Shown one piece after another: positions 28,845 to 37,963 of a stretch of 64,000 bases of DNA. The notes below the pieces were generated by a model, which worked only from the letters and a program-made list of their open reading frames with translations, was not told where the DNA came from and did not search any database. The stretch's first letter is position 1; each line of letters starts with the position of its first letter. This DNA comes from Hydrogenophaga pseudoflava (GTDB taxonomy: Bacteria; Pseudomonadota; Gammaproteobacteria; Burkholderiales; Burkholderiaceae_C): positions 736,538 through 800,537 of the forward strand of contig NZ_JAVHJP010000002.1 of the NCBI RefSeq assembly GCF_031020795.1, given 5' to 3'. A program made the position numbers and the translations under genes.

Positions 28845-31232
28845 TCAGGGTTTCCCGTGTCGCAGCCGCAGCGCATTGCCGATCACCGACACCGAACTCA
28901 GGCTCATGGCCAGCGCGGCAATCAGGGGCGACAGCAGCCAGCCCGTCAACGGGTACAGCACGCCGGCCGCCACCGGGATGCCCAGCGCGTTGTACAAAAA
29001 GGCAAACACCAGGTTCTGCTTCATGTTGCCCACCGTTGCCTCGGACAGCGCGCGCGCAATGGCAATGCCGCGCAGATCGCCCTTGACCAGCGTGATCTGC
29101 GCGCTGTTCATCGCCACGTCGGTCCCGGTCCCCATGGCCACGCCCACATCGGCCTTGGCCAGTGCCGGCGCATCGTTGATGCCGTCGCCGGCCATGGCCA
29201 CCACGCGGCCTTCTTTCTGCAAGCGCTCGACCAGCAGCAGCTTGTCGGCCGGCTTGACCTCGCCATGCACCTCGTCGATGCCCAGGCGGGCGGCCACAGC
29301 CTGGGCCGTGGTCAGGCCGTCACCGGTTGCCATCACGATGCGCAGTCCCGATGCCTTGAGGGTCGCCAAGGCCTCCGGCGTGCTGGCCTTGACCGGATCG
29401 GACACCGCCAGCAGGCCCATCAGCTGGCCATCCACCGCCAGGTGCATCACGCTGGCACCTTCTGCACGCAAGGCCTCGGCCTGCGGCACCAGCGCCGCGA
29501 CGGATGCACCGATTTGTTCCATCAGCGTGGTGTTGCCCAGTGCCAGCTGGCGCCCGGCCACCTGGCCACGCACGCCGATGCCCGAGCCGGATTCGAAGTT
29601 CTCGGGCTTGTCCAGCGCCATGCCGCGTTCGCGGGCGGCGCGCACGATGGTTTCGGCCAGCGGGTGCTCGCTGCCCTGGTCCAGGCTGGCGGCCAGGCGC
29701 AGCACCTCGTCGGCGTCATATCCGGGCGCCGGAATGGCGCGCTCGAAACTCGGGCGGCCCTCGGTCAACGTGCCGGTCTTGTCGATGATGAGGGTGTCGA
29801 TCTTGCGCATGTTCTCGATCGCCGCGGCGTCCCGGAACAACACGCCGTGCGTGGCGCCCCGACCGGTCGCGACCATGATGGACATGGGAGTGGCCAGACC
29901 CAGGGCGCAGGGACAGGCAATGATCAGCACCGATACCGCGTTGATCAGGCCGAACACCCAGCGCGGCTCGGGGCCGAACAGGCCCCAGCCGAAGAAAGTC
30001 AGCAAGGCAATGCCCACCACCGTGACGACGAAGTAGCCCGCCACCACGTCGGCCATGCGCTGCATCGGTGCCCGGGAGCGCTGTGCCTGGGCCACCATTT
30101 GCACGATCTGCGACAGCATGGTGGACGCGCCCACGCGCTCGCTGCGCATCACCAGCGCGCCGCTGGTGTTGAGCGTGGCACCAATCACCTTGTCACCCAC
30201 CCGTTTGGACACGGGCATCGGCTCGCCCGTGAGCATGGATTCATCGACCGAACTGCCGCCTTCGGTCACCTCGCCGTCCACCGGGATTTTTTCGCCGGGG
30301 CGCACGCGCAGCACGTCACCCACATGCACATGGGTCAATGGCACGTCCTCTTCCGTGCCGTCGGCGCGGATGCGGCGGGCGGTTTTGGGCGCCAGGCCCA
30401 ACAGCGACTTGATGGCCGCCGAGGTCTGCGACCGTGCCTTGAGTTCGAGCACCTGGCCCAGCAGCGTGAGCGAGATGATCACGGCGGCGGCCTCGAAGTA
30501 CACGGCGACGCGGCCCATGGAGATGAACGAGTCCGGGAACACCTGGGGCGTGACCGTCGCGACCACGCTGTAGACAAACGCGGCCCCTGTGCCCAGGCCG
30601 ATCAAGGTCCACATGTTGGGACTTCGGTTCACCACCGATTGCCAGCCACGCGAGAAAAACGGCCACCCGGCCCACAGAACGATGGGAATGGACAAGACCA
30701 TCTCGACCCAGCTCTGCACGGACATGTCCATCCACCGGAGGCGGTGGCCAAACATGGCGAGCACAAAGACCCCTGCGGTCAGCGGCAGCGTCCACCAGAA
30801 GCGGCGCTGGAAATCGCGCAGCTCGGGGTTGTCGTCGTCTTCGAGCTCCGGCAGCAAGGGCTCCAGCGTCATGCCGCACTTGGGACAAATGCCAGGATGG
30901 TCCTGGCGAATCTCCGGGTGCATCGGGCAGGTGTAGACGGTGCCGGCGGCTGCGGCCGCTGGCGCTGGCGCTGGCGCTGGCGCTGGCGCTGGCGCTGGCG
31001 CTGGCGCTGAGTCTGCCGGCGCTGCGGATACCAAGTATTGCAGCGGGTTCGCCGCGAACTTGCCTTGGCACCTGACACTGCAGAAGTAGTAGGGTCGCCC
31101 CGCGTGGTTCAGCGTGTGCGCCGACTGCGCCGTGACCTTCATGCCGCACACCGGGTCCTTGAGATCGGTGGGCTGGGGGGGCACGGTCGGCGGGGTGCCG
31201 CTGCTGTGGTGTTGGTGTGTGCTCATGTCCAT
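28845..31232 (-). CDS. copF: Copper-translocating P1B-type ATPase with YHS and heavy-metal-binding domains
   Basis: This 795-residue pump exports Cu(I)/Ag(I). In order: a His-rich start, a YHS domain (DPVCGMKVT...[10 protein letters not shown]), an Ala-Pro repeat linker, a small metal-binding motif (YTCPMHPEI...CPKCGM), eight membrane segments with C440-P-C442, and D484-KTGTLT. No HMA domain is present. The layout matches CopF/CopA pumps of Cupriavidus-type systems. The start at 31232 lies 4 nt after the DUF2933 stop (an ATG at 31226 is possible), in an operon with a Met-rich protein and a multicopper oxidase. Confidence 0.9.
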   Translation of the reverse strand: MDMSTHQHHSSGTPPTVPPQPTDLKDPVCGMKVTAQSAHTLNHAGRPYYFCSVRCQGKFAANPLQYLVSAAPADSAPAPAPAPAPAPAPAPAAAAAGTVYTCPMHPEIRQDHPGICPKCGMTLEPLLPELEDDDNPELRDFQRRFWWTLPLTAGVFVLAMFGHRLRWMDMSVQSWVEMVLSIPIVLWAGWPFFSRGWQSVVNRSPNMWTLIGLGTGAAFVYSVVATVTPQVFPDSFISMGRVAVYFEAAAVIISLTLLGQVLELKARSQTSAAIKSLLGLAPKTARRIRADGTEEDVPLTHVHVGDVLRVRPGEKIPVDGEVTEGGSSVDESMLTGEPMPVSKRVGDKVIGATLNTSGALVMRSERVGASTMLSQIVQMVAQAQRSRAPMQRMADVVAGYFVVTVVGIALLTFFGWGLFGPEPRWVFGLINAVSVLIIACPCALGLATPMSIMVATGRGATHGVLFRDAAAIENMRKIDTLIIDKTGTLTEGRPSFERAIPAPGYDADEVLRLAASLDQGSEHPLAETIVRAARERGMALDKPENFESGSGIGVRGQVAGRQLALGNTTLMEQIGASVAALVPQAEALRAEGASVMHLAVDGQLMGLLAVSDPVKASTPEALATLKASGLRIVMATGDGLTTAQAVAARLGIDEVHGEVKPADKLLLVERLQKEGRVVAMAGDGINDAPALAKADVGVAMGTGTDVAMNSAQITLVKGDLRGIAIARALSEATVGNMKQNLVFAFLYNALGIPVAAGVLYPLTGWLLSPLIAALAMSLSSVSVIGNALRLRHGKP
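30961..31008 (-). repeat. Hexanucleotide tandem repeat (8 x GGCGCT) in the Cu-ATPase linker
   Basis: Eight perfect copies of GGCGCT, read on the minus strand as Ala-Pro codons, encode a flexible AP linker between the YHS and CPMHP domains. Copy number may vary by slippage without shifting the frame. Confidence 0.95.
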
Positions 31233-31236
31233 GGGC

Positions 31237-31485
31237 CTACGGCTTGTGGTCCTGAGGCCGACCGGGTGTCTGCGGCTGCCGACCATGTCCTCCATGACCG
31301 TGTCCATGCATCAGGTGAATCAGCGGGCACGCCAGCAACAGCAGGTAGGGCCAGAACCCCAGGACATGGCCCCAGTGCTCGCGCAGCAGATAGAACCCGG
31401 CGATCAGGGCGGCCGTCGCCAGCGCCATGCCGGCTGGGCGCCGCCAGAAAGAAGGCACATGGGGCTCGTTGTCATCGTGGTTCAT
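31237..31485 (-). CDS. DUF2933 family small membrane protein
   Basis: The 82-residue protein has two membrane segments (about residues 18-34 and 40-56) followed by [12 protein letters not shown], a His-rich tail that could bind metal. The DUF2933 family often sits beside copper oxidases and Cu-ATPases; its function is unknown. It is between the multicopper oxidase (20 nt) and the ATPase (4 nt). Confidence 0.78.
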   Translation of the reverse strand: MNHDDNEPHVPSFWRRPAGMALATAALIAGFYLLREHWGHVLGFWPYLLLLACPLIHLMHGHGHGGHGRQPQTPGRPQDHKP

Positions 31486-31505
31486 GGTGTCTGGTGCTCT
31501 GTTGG

Positions 31506-33146
31506 TTAGGCTTTGACCGCGTATCGCATCATCATTCCCGCCTCGGCGTGTTCCAGCGTGTGACAGTGAAAGACGTAGTCCTGATCGCCTTGGTGCGCAT
31601 GCGAAAAGTCGATGGCGATGCGCACGGATTCACCTGGCCACACCTGCAGGGTGTCGACCACCCCCTGGTCCTGAGGCAGCAGACCGCGTGCACCGGCCAG
31701 AGTGCGAACCTGCGCGGGACTGCCCAGGCGTTCGAGCACCCGGAACGAGAACCCGTGCAGGTGCATGGGGTGCGGCATGCTGCGTTCGGCGTTCTCGATC
31801 AGCCAGGTTTCACGCGCACCGCGCTGGACGGTCAATGGGACCGCCGCGTGGTCGAACACCCCGCCGTTGATCGTCCAGTGGCCCTTGCCATCGTGGCCCA
31901 GTTGCATGCGCCGCGCAGCGCCCGCCGGCTCAGCCGGAGCGGTGAGGCTGGACAGGCGTGCAGGCAGACGGCGGTCGTATAGCGTGCTGGACGGCGTCAG
32001 GTCGATCCGCATCAGCGCCAGCGCATCGCCTTCCATGGCCATCGCCGCAGGCGAGGCGGTGCCTTGTGCAGCGCCATGCTGGCTGTGATCCATCGTTGCC
32101 ATGTCGTGACCACCTTCCTGGTGCATCGGATCGAAGGGCAAGGACGCCAGGGTCACCGGGCGGGTGGGGTTGGCTTCCCGGAAATCCACCAGCACATCCA
32201 GCCGCTGACCCGGGGAGAGAAAGGTCTGATCGATGCGCAAGGGCTGCGCGAGCAGGCCACCGTCCGTGCCCGCCAGGTAGAAGCCCAGCGCCTTGCCGTC
32301 CTGCAGGAACGCGAGCCGGTAGCTGCGCGCGTTGCTGCCGTTGAGAATGCGAAAACGCACGATGCGATGCCCGGCCTTCAGGTGTGAGCGCTCGGTCAGG
32401 TTGACCATCATCCGGCTGCCCACCCAGCCACCAAAAGACTGGGCAGTGCTGGGCGCGTACTGGAGGCGCCCTTGTGCATCGAACTCCTTGTCCTGGAGCA
32501 CCAGCGGGATTTCGGATTCGCCCAGCGCCAGCGCCAACTCCTTGCGCAGGGCGGCTTCATCATCGTCTTCGACAAACAGCAGGCTGGCCAGGCCGTGATA
32601 GGCCTGCTGAGGGATGTATCCGTGGGCGTGGGGGTGGTACCAGTACATCGACGACCGGTCCTGCAAGGCGAACGCGTAGTCCATGCTCTGGCCCGGCGCC
32701 ACGACGTTGAGGCCATTGCCGTCGTTGCGAGAGTCGACACCCAGGCCATGCCAGTGAATGACCGTCGGTTGATCGATGTGATTGATCAGCTTCACCCGCA
32801 TCTCGTCACCACGGCGGGCCAGAAGCGCCGGGTTGAGGAACTTCTTGCCACCCGATTCCACGGCGTAGGCCAGGATGGGGGTGCGCTGCCCCGGCAGCAC
32901 TTCGATCTCGCTGCGGACCACGTGGACTTCCTTGAAGTCTGTCGCAGGCAGAACGCCAAAAAGACCGCTGCTTCCCGGGAGTCGCAAGGGGTTGGAGAAA
33001 CCCAGCGCCTGCGCCTCAAGGCGAAGGATCTGTTCTGAGGACAGGCCTGACTGGGCAACGGTGGCCGCCCAGATGCCCGGGCAGGCTGTCGCGGCACCCA
33101 GAGCACCTACGCCACTCAGAAACTGCCGCCGCGAATACATCGACAT
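31506..33146 (-). CDS. Multicopper oxidase, Tat-exported (CueO/CotA-like)
   Basis: This 546-residue periplasmic oxidase probably converts Cu(I) to Cu(II) using O2. A twin-arginine signal (RRQFLSGVGALGAATA) leads. All four copper motifs are intact: HWHGLG, YWYHPHAHG, HPMHLHGFSF and HCHTLEHAEAGMM. A Met/His insert (MATMDHSQHG) may act as a Cu(I) platform. ATG 33146 is set by AGGAG eight bases upstream. The gene is the second in the operon headed by the Met-rich protein. Confidence 0.88.
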   Translation of the reverse strand: MSMYSRRQFLSGVGALGAATACPGIWAATVAQSGLSSEQILRLEAQALGFSNPLRLPGSSGLFGVLPATDFKEVHVVRSEIEVLPGQRTPILAYAVESGGKKFLNPALLARRGDEMRVKLINHIDQPTVIHWHGLGVDSRNDGNGLNVVAPGQSMDYAFALQDRSSMYWYHPHAHGYIPQQAYHGLASLLFVEDDDEAALRKELALALGESEIPLVLQDKEFDAQGRLQYAPSTAQSFGGWVGSRMMVNLTERSHLKAGHRIVRFRILNGSNARSYRLAFLQDGKALGFYLAGTDGGLLAQPLRIDQTFLSPGQRLDVLVDFREANPTRPVTLASLPFDPMHQEGGHDMATMDHSQHGAAQGTASPAAMAMEGDALALMRIDLTPSSTLYDRRLPARLSSLTAPAEPAGAARRMQLGHDGKGHWTINGGVFDHAAVPLTVQRGARETWLIENAERSMPHPMHLHGFSFRVLERLGSPAQVRTLAGARGLLPQDQGVVDTLQVWPGESVRIAIDFSHAHQGDQDYVFHCHTLEHAEAGMMMRYAVKA

Positions 33147-33203
33147 CACAAAATCTCCTGAACTGAAAACGAAAGCTGGCGCTGCCTCAGAACGTGGACG
33201 CGG

Positions 33204-33704
33204 TCACTGGGCACCGGTACTGGCGGGGGACTGCGGCATGCGCTGCATCATCATTTCCATCATGTTCTGCATCATGTCCATGCGCATCTCCATCATTTGA
33301 TGGCGTTGGGTCAGGTCCGGCGTGTCGGCGCCAGGCGTGCCCGCCCCCGGCATGCCAGACATGCCCCCCATGGACTTCATGTTTTTCATCATGTCCATGC
33401 CCTCCTGCATCGCCTTCATGTGCGCTGCCATCAGAGACTGGCGTTCGGCCGGCGTTTTGGCCGCTGCCATCTTGGCGCGAAGTGCCTGCATGGTGACCAT
33501 GTGCTGCTGCATGTGCTCCTGCATCTGCGGCATCGAAGACATGCCCATCGGCATACCAGCCTGGGGTGTGGCCTGCTGGGTTGTGGTGCTGGCCGCCGAG
33601 GTAGACGGGTGGTGCTGGGTGTGGTCTGCGGCTTGCTGAGCAGAGGCTGCGAACGCAATGCCGGCGATGGCGGCGGCCACCAGAGAGCGCATCAACTTGG
33701 ACAT
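33204..33704 (-). CDS. Exported methionine-rich protein, putative copper binder
   Basis: This 166-residue protein has a signal peptide (about 1-22) and a mature part in which about one residue in five of the whole protein is Met, often as MM or HM (QEHMQQHMVTM, MDMMQNMMEMMM). Such clusters bind Cu(I)/Ag(I) in the periplasm. It is probably helical, like CpxP/Spy-type or CopK-like chaperones, but no family is certain. ATG 33704 follows AAAGGA. A CopR-like promoter lies upstream. Confidence 0.72.
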   Translation of the reverse strand: MSKLMRSLVAAAIAGIAFAASAQQAADHTQHHPSTSAASTTTQQATPQAGMPMGMSSMPQMQEHMQQHMVTMQALRAKMAAAKTPAERQSLMAAHMKAMQEGMDMMKNMKSMGGMSGMPGAGTPGADTPDLTQRHQMMEMRMDMMQNMMEMMMQRMPQSPASTGAQ

Positions 33705-33805
33705 GTCAATTTCCTTTCATGACTGGCTGCTGGCGGGATTGCCAGAGCCGGCATGGAGGTGATCGGTCACCGGGGGTGCGTGTCACACCTTCACGCCATG
33801 CCGTC

Positions 33806-33859
33806 ACTGTAGAAATCGATCCGGGTCGGCAAGATGACCCGAAGATGACAAAAAAGTCA
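33806..33859 (-). promoter_or_regulatory. CopR-like box and -10 of the Met-rich/MCO/Cu-ATPase operon
   Basis: The 15-mer ATGACAAAAAAGTCA (33845-33859) matches the site before the TolC operon (37894-37908) at 13 of 15 bases. A -10-like TACAGT on the minus strand (33806-33811) is centred 43.5 bp downstream, the same spacing as at the other operon. Confidence 0.55.
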
Positions 33860-33862
33860 GGT

Positions 33863-34369
33863 TCAGTGTTGCGAACGCTGTCTCGCCTGGCGGTTGAGCT
33901 CGTCGTGCTGGGATCGGGTCTCGGGTGGCCACTGGGACTTGATCCAGGACAGCACTGCGACGATGTCAGCGTCGCTGAGGGAATCGCCGAAGGCGGGCAT
34001 GTTGGTCGCGTAGTCCGAAAGCCCTGCGGCTTTCGCCACGCCGTCCTTGGTCAGCTGAAACAGCACATCGTCCGGGTGGTGCCAGGTGTGACCGCTTTCG
34101 TCATGGGGCGGCGCTGGCAATCGCCCGTCTGGGCCCCGTTCTCTCCAGTTGGCTTGACCCTCCAGTTTCACGCCATGGCAAATGGCGCACCGGGCCTGGT
34201 AGATCAGCGCGCCCTGCGTGAGCATCACGGCGTCATCAGGTCGAAGCAGCCCGACAGGCTCTGATCGGAAGAGGTCAGGAGATCGCCACCCGAAAAAGGC
34301 TGCGGCAACCCCTGCCAGAGCTAGGACGGCCGCAGCCAACCGGAGTGACTTGAAACGGTGAAGGATCAC
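33863..34369 (-). CDS. Membrane-anchored class I c-type cytochrome
   Basis: This 168-residue periplasmic electron carrier has an N-terminal anchor (about 9-27), heme motif CAICH and an axial Met in ATNMPAFGD. It is the last gene of the TolC-MCO-cupredoxin-CusF operon and starts by GTGA overlap with cusF. It may accept electrons during copper oxidation. The partner is not known. Confidence 0.85.
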   Translation of the reverse strand: MILHRFKSLRLAAAVLALAGVAAAFFGWRSPDLFRSEPVGLLRPDDAVMLTQGALIYQARCAICHGVKLEGQANWRERGPDGRLPAPPHDESGHTWHHPDDVLFQLTKDGVAKAAGLSDYATNMPAFGDSLSDADIVAVLSWIKSQWPPETRSQHDELNRQARQRSQH

Positions 34370-34704
34370 TTCGCCGGTTGGATATCCGTCACCGTCATCT
34401 GACCGTTCTCGTTCGTGGCCATGAACTGGATCTTGGCGCCGACGCTGGTCTTGTCCAGCAAGGCCTTGTCCTTGACCACGAAGACCATGGTCATGCCGGG
34501 CATGTCCATGTGCTTGATGTCACCGTGCTTGATGGTGATCTTGCCCGCTTCTTTGTCGATCCTGCGGACCTCGCCGTCGGTCATGCCGGGCATGGCTGCC
34601 ATGCCCATTTTTCCGTGGTCCATGTTCATCTGAGCGAACACGGGGTTGACTGCAAAGGCCGTGAAGGCCAGAGCGGTTGCGCTCAGAACCAGTCGCAGTT
34701 TCAT
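34366..34704 (-). CDS. cusF: CusF-family periplasmic copper chaperone
   Basis: This 112-residue protein has a signal peptide (about 1-24), a Met/His-rich linker and an OB-fold CusF domain with the ligand pattern H...MDMPGMTMVF. It binds Cu(I)/Ag(I) and passes it to the CusB pump subunit. ATG 34704 follows AAGGA. Another CusF-like domain is fused to CusB at 43.2 kb. Confidence 0.88.
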   Translation of the reverse strand: MKLRLVLSATALAFTAFAVNPVFAQMNMDHGKMGMAAMPGMTDGEVRRIDKEAGKITIKHGDIKHMDMPGMTMVFVVKDKALLDKTSVGAKIQFMATNENGQMTVTDIQPAK

Positions 34705-34753
34705 CGTGAATCCTTGTGTGATTGGGTGGAGGTTGTGATGCTGGGAAAGCCGC

Positions 34754-35245
34754 TTACTTGGCGGCTACCTTGACCTGGCCCTTCATGCCAGCGTCGTAGT
34801 GGCCCACATGCAGGCAGGCGAAGTCCACCACACCGGGTTTCGTGAAGCGCCAGATCACTTCACCTTGCTTACCGGGTTTGAGCGAAATCTTGTTGGCTTC
34901 TTCGTGCTCCATGCCTGGATTTTTCTTCATGACCTCGTAGTGCTCCTTGAGCTCTTTTTCCGTGCCAAGGCTGAACTCATGCGGCACTTTGCCGGAGTTC
35001 TTGATGACAAAACGGATGGTTTCACCCTTTTTCACCGACACGTTCGAAGGCGTGAAGCGCATGCTGTCTGCGGCGTCCACTTCAATCGTGCGTGTGACGT
35101 TTGCGGCGACACCGGCCTCGCCGATCGGCGACTCATCGTGCCCACCGCCGTGGGTGCCACCAGCGAACGTGGCGGAAGCTGCCAAAGCCGCAGCAGCGAA
35201 AACAAAGCCAGCACGGGGAGCGATGTGGAACTTGACGAATTTCAT
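34754..35245 (-). CDS. Periplasmic cupredoxin (plastocyanin/azurin-like)
   Basis: This 163-residue blue-copper protein has a signal peptide (about 1-28), a Gly/His-rich start and a cupredoxin fold with the first His in VPHEF and the ligand loop ACLHVGHYDAGM. It resembles CopI of copper-resistant proteobacteria. It lies between the CopA-type oxidase and CusF in the same operon. Confidence 0.85.
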   Translation of the reverse strand: MKFVKFHIAPRAGFVFAAAALAASATFAGGTHGGGHDESPIGEAGVAANVTRTIEVDAADSMRFTPSNVSVKKGETIRFVIKNSGKVPHEFSLGTEKELKEHYEVMKKNPGMEHEEANKISLKPGKQGEVIWRFTKPGVVDFACLHVGHYDAGMKGQVKVAAK

Positions 35246-35305
35246 GGTTGTCTTTCAGGGTTGTGGTTGGGGAAACAGTGAGGAGAACTTGGATACGCTG
35301 AGCGC

Positions 35306-36694
35306 TCAGTGCGACATGCCTTTGGCGGTGGGCTTGATCGCCTGGGCGGTGGCGGGTGTGGTGTCGCTGCTGGCCGCAGGACGCGGTGTCGGGGGCAGTG
35401 CACCGTTCCACTCGTAGGCCACGGTGCCTTCGGGGAACTTGTAGGGGCCCGGGTCCTTGTAGTCACCCGGCTTCTGGTCCTTGCGGACTTTGAAGACGGT
35501 GAACATGCCGCCCATCTCCAGCGGGCCGAACTGGCCGGTGCCGGTCATCATGGGTGCCGTGTTGTCGGGAATGGGCATCTGCATCTCGCCCATGTCGGCC
35601 ATGCCGCGTTCACCCATCAGCATGTAGTCGGGCGCCACCTTCTGGATCTTCTTGACCAGGCCACGGTGGTCCACGCCGATCATGGTGGGCACGTCGTGCC
35701 CCATGGCGTTCATGGTGTGGTGGCTCTTGTGGCAGTGCATGGCCCAGTCGCCTTCTTCGTCGGCGATCAGCTCGATCTGCCGCATCTGTCCCACGGCCAC
35801 ATCGGTGGTGACCTCATACCAGCGGGTGCTGGGCGGGGTCGGGCCGCCATCGGTGCCGGTGACCAGAAATTCGTGGCCGTGCAGGTGGATGGGGTGGTTG
35901 GTCATAGTGAGGTTACCCACCCGGATGCGCACGCGGTCGTTCAGGCGCACGTTCAAGGTGTCGATGGCCGGGAACACCCGGCTGTTCCAGCACCAGATGT
36001 TGAAGTCGGTCATGGTGTTGACCTTGGGCGTCTTGCTGCCGGGCTCGACGTCGAACGCATTGAGCAGGAAACAGAAATCCCGGTCCACCTCGCTGATGTG
36101 CGGGTGTCTGGCTTTCGGGTGCGTCACCCACATGCCCATCATGCCCATGGCCATCTGCACCATTTCGTCCGCATGCGGGTGGTACATGAAGGTGCCGGGG
36201 CGCCGTGCCTCAAATTCATACACATAGGTTTTCCCCACGGGGATGGCGCGCTGGTTCAGACCGCCGACGCCGTCCATGCCGCTGGGCAGGCGCTGACCAT
36301 GCCAGTGGATGGTGGTGTGTTCCGGCAGCTTGTTGGTCACGAAGATGCGCACGCGGTCGCCTTCCACCACCTCAATGGTGGGGCCCGGACTCTGGCCGTT
36401 GTAACCCCACATGTTGACCTTGAAGCCCGGTGAGACCTCTCGCACCACGGGCTCAGCCACCAGGTGGAATTCCTTGACGCCATCGTTCATGCGCCAGGGC
36501 AGCGTCCAGCCGTTGAGCGTGACCACCGGGTTGTAGGGCCGACCGGTCGTCGGAATCAAGGGTGGTGCGGTCTCTACCGACGTCTGGATGACGGGTTCTG
36601 GCAAACCAGCCAGAGCCGATCGGGCCACGGCCAAGCCGGCCACGGATGCGGCGGCGCCGGCAAAAAACTGTCGTCTGGAGTTTGTGTTGGTCAT
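35306..36694 (-). CDS. copA: CopA-family multicopper oxidase, Tat-exported
   Basis: This 462-residue copper oxidase is shorter than classic CopA (about 600). A Tat signal (SRRQFFAGAAASVAG) leads. Copper motifs are HWHGQR, FMYHPHADEMVQMAMGMMG, HPIHLHGHEF and HCHKSHHTMNAMGH. Met-rich stretches near the C-terminus (MADMGEMQM) may bind Cu(I). ATG 36694 follows AAGGG. It is 13 nt after the TolC gene. The enzyme needs O2, which matters for the FNR box upstream. Confidence 0.87.
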   Translation of the reverse strand: MTNTNSRRQFFAGAAASVAGLAVARSALAGLPEPVIQTSVETAPPLIPTTGRPYNPVVTLNGWTLPWRMNDGVKEFHLVAEPVVREVSPGFKVNMWGYNGQSPGPTIEVVEGDRVRIFVTNKLPEHTTIHWHGQRLPSGMDGVGGLNQRAIPVGKTYVYEFEARRPGTFMYHPHADEMVQMAMGMMGMWVTHPKARHPHISEVDRDFCFLLNAFDVEPGSKTPKVNTMTDFNIWCWNSRVFPAIDTLNVRLNDRVRIRVGNLTMTNHPIHLHGHEFLVTGTDGGPTPPSTRWYEVTTDVAVGQMRQIELIADEEGDWAMHCHKSHHTMNAMGHDVPTMIGVDHRGLVKKIQKVAPDYMLMGERGMADMGEMQMPIPDNTAPMMTGTGQFGPLEMGGMFTVFKVRKDQKPGDYKDPGPYKFPEGTVAYEWNGALPPTPRPAASSDTTPATAQAIKPTAKGMSH

Positions 36695-36707
36695 GTGTTG
36701 TGCCCTT

Positions 36708-37817
36708 TCAATGTGCGGCTGCAGTCGGTGCATTTCCACCGGCACCACCCAGCGAGACGAAGCTGTCCGGTTCTCCGCCCTGCAAGACCCACTGAAGATC
36801 GGTCTCGGCGATCCAGAAGTCGCGCTGTGCGCCAATGGCGTCTACCGTGGCTTGGGACTGGTTGCGCACCTCGTCCAGCAGGTCCCAGACGCTTTTGAGC
36901 ATGCCGTTGTAGTGCAGCACCGTTTCTTCGGTGATGAACTCACGGGTCTTGAGCACATCCCCCTGGCTGTCCTGCGCCAGCGCATGGGCAGCCGAGTAAA
37001 CCTTCATAGCGCTTCTGGCCAGCGCTCGGTTGCGCAGACTCTCAGCTCCAGGCAATTGGTTGCGGATCGCGTCGGCACGCTTTTGCAGATCGACTTCCGT
37101 CATGGCCTGCACCGGGATGGCAGGCAGCTGGCCCGGCAGCTCAAAGCCCTCCTGAAGGCCCGTTTGCCCCATCGTATTGACCAGATTGGCCTGGGCCTGG
37201 GCGGCGGCTTGCTGTGCACGCCGCAGATTCATGCGTGCGTTGGAGGCAGCCAGTTGAACGGGAGACAGCTGCAGCTTGCTCCAGTTGCCCACCGTCACCA
37301 TGCGCTGCCCCAGTTCATAGGCCGCCTGCGCGGCTTCCATCATGTCGCGCTGGTGTTTCAGAACCTGTTGAGCGGCCACAGCTTCAATCCAGGCTTTGCG
37401 CCCCGCTGCAGCCACTTCCAGCACCTCACCGGCATCTTCGACGCGACGCTGCAGGCTGGGGTCGATCTCTGTCCAGCGGCCTTCAGCGATCAGTTGTTCG
37501 TTCTTCGGACCCAGCCGAGCCAACGCACGGGCCAGATCGCGGTGCACCGTCCAGGCCATCCGAACCGCAGCCTCTGCGTTGGGAATGGCAACACCCGTGG
37601 TATTACCCGGCGTCGTGGTGGACGCCCCCGCATTGGCCTGCTCCCACTTGAGCACGTCGGCATGGCCACGCTTGAGCGCACCCACCGCGTCGTTGGCCCG
37701 GCGCCAGTCGGCCTCCTGCGTTGGGCTGGCGGTCTGAGCAGCCAGCGCCAAAGGCAGGACCAGCAGGCCCGCCACCAGCATTTGGCTCGTGGTCCGATAA
37801 CTGAACAAAGGTTTCAC
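36708..37817 (-). CDS. TolC-family outer-membrane protein (CopB/CusC-type position)
   Basis: This 369-residue exported protein has a signal peptide (about 1-27) and the long helical repeats of the TolC/OEP family (RRAQQAAAQAQANL, LHYNGMLKSVWDLL). It is shorter than usual (about 420-470), so the barrel may be incomplete. It heads the operon. GTG 37817 follows AAAAGGAG. An FNR consensus lies just before the ribosome binding site. Confidence 0.78.
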   Translation of the reverse strand: MKPLFSYRTTSQMLVAGLLVLPLALAAQTASPTQEADWRRANDAVGALKRGHADVLKWEQANAGASTTTPGNTTGVAIPNAEAAVRMAWTVHRDLARALARLGPKNEQLIAEGRWTEIDPSLQRRVEDAGEVLEVAAAGRKAWIEAVAAQQVLKHQRDMMEAAQAAYELGQRMVTVGNWSKLQLSPVQLAASNARMNLRRAQQAAAQAQANLVNTMGQTGLQEGFELPGQLPAIPVQAMTEVDLQKRADAIRNQLPGAESLRNRALARSAMKVYSAAHALAQDSQGDVLKTREFITEETVLHYNGMLKSVWDLLDEVRNQSQATVDAIGAQRDFWIAETDLQWVLQGGEPDSFVSLGGAGGNAPTAAAH

Positions 37818-37831
37818 TGCATTCGCTCCTT

Positions 37832-37845
37832 TTGATGTAAATCAA
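37832..37845. promoter_or_regulatory. Perfect FNR/Anr box at the TolC/MCO operon leader
   Basis: TTGATTTACATCAA (minus strand) matches TTGAT-N4-ATCAA without error. It lies between the predicted -10 (37855-37860) and the GGAG of the TolC gene, around +3 to +17. A bound FNR here would block transcription. The site faces copRS too, but no good -10 fits an activating position on the plus strand. Confidence 0.6.
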
Positions 37846-37854
37846 GTGATGCGG

Positions 37855-37908
37855 ATTCTGGCCATGCGTGTGCGTCACTTCCCTGTCGGCCGGATTACAA
37901 AAATGTCA
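37855..37908 (-). promoter_or_regulatory. CopR-like box and -10 of the TolC/MCO operon
   Basis: ATTACAAAAATGTCA (37894-37908) resembles CopR/CusR-type sites and the box at 33845. A minus-strand CAGAAT (37855-37860) is centred 43.5 bp away, equal to the spacing at the other operon. The site lies in the copR-tolC divergent region and may also control copRS. Confidence 0.55.
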
Positions 37909-37963
37909 GCTTCGGTCACACCCACCCCGCAGAGGGCAAACTCGCGGTCAGGAGCATGTGAAC

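Noticed and set aside
30961..31008. Tandem repeat considered as a CRISPR-like array
   Set aside because: There are no spacers; it is a simple in-frame hexamer repeat within a gene.
28755..31010. 751-codon plus-strand open frame opposite the copper ATPase
   Set aside because: It is antisense to an intact P1B ATPase, is dominated by His/Gln/Arg and ends in a WRWRWR repeat made by the GGCGCT tandem repeat.
31506..36694. The two multicopper oxidases considered as a duplication
   Set aside because: They differ in length, signal sequence and copper-motif context and lie in different operons, so they are separate families rather than a recent copy.
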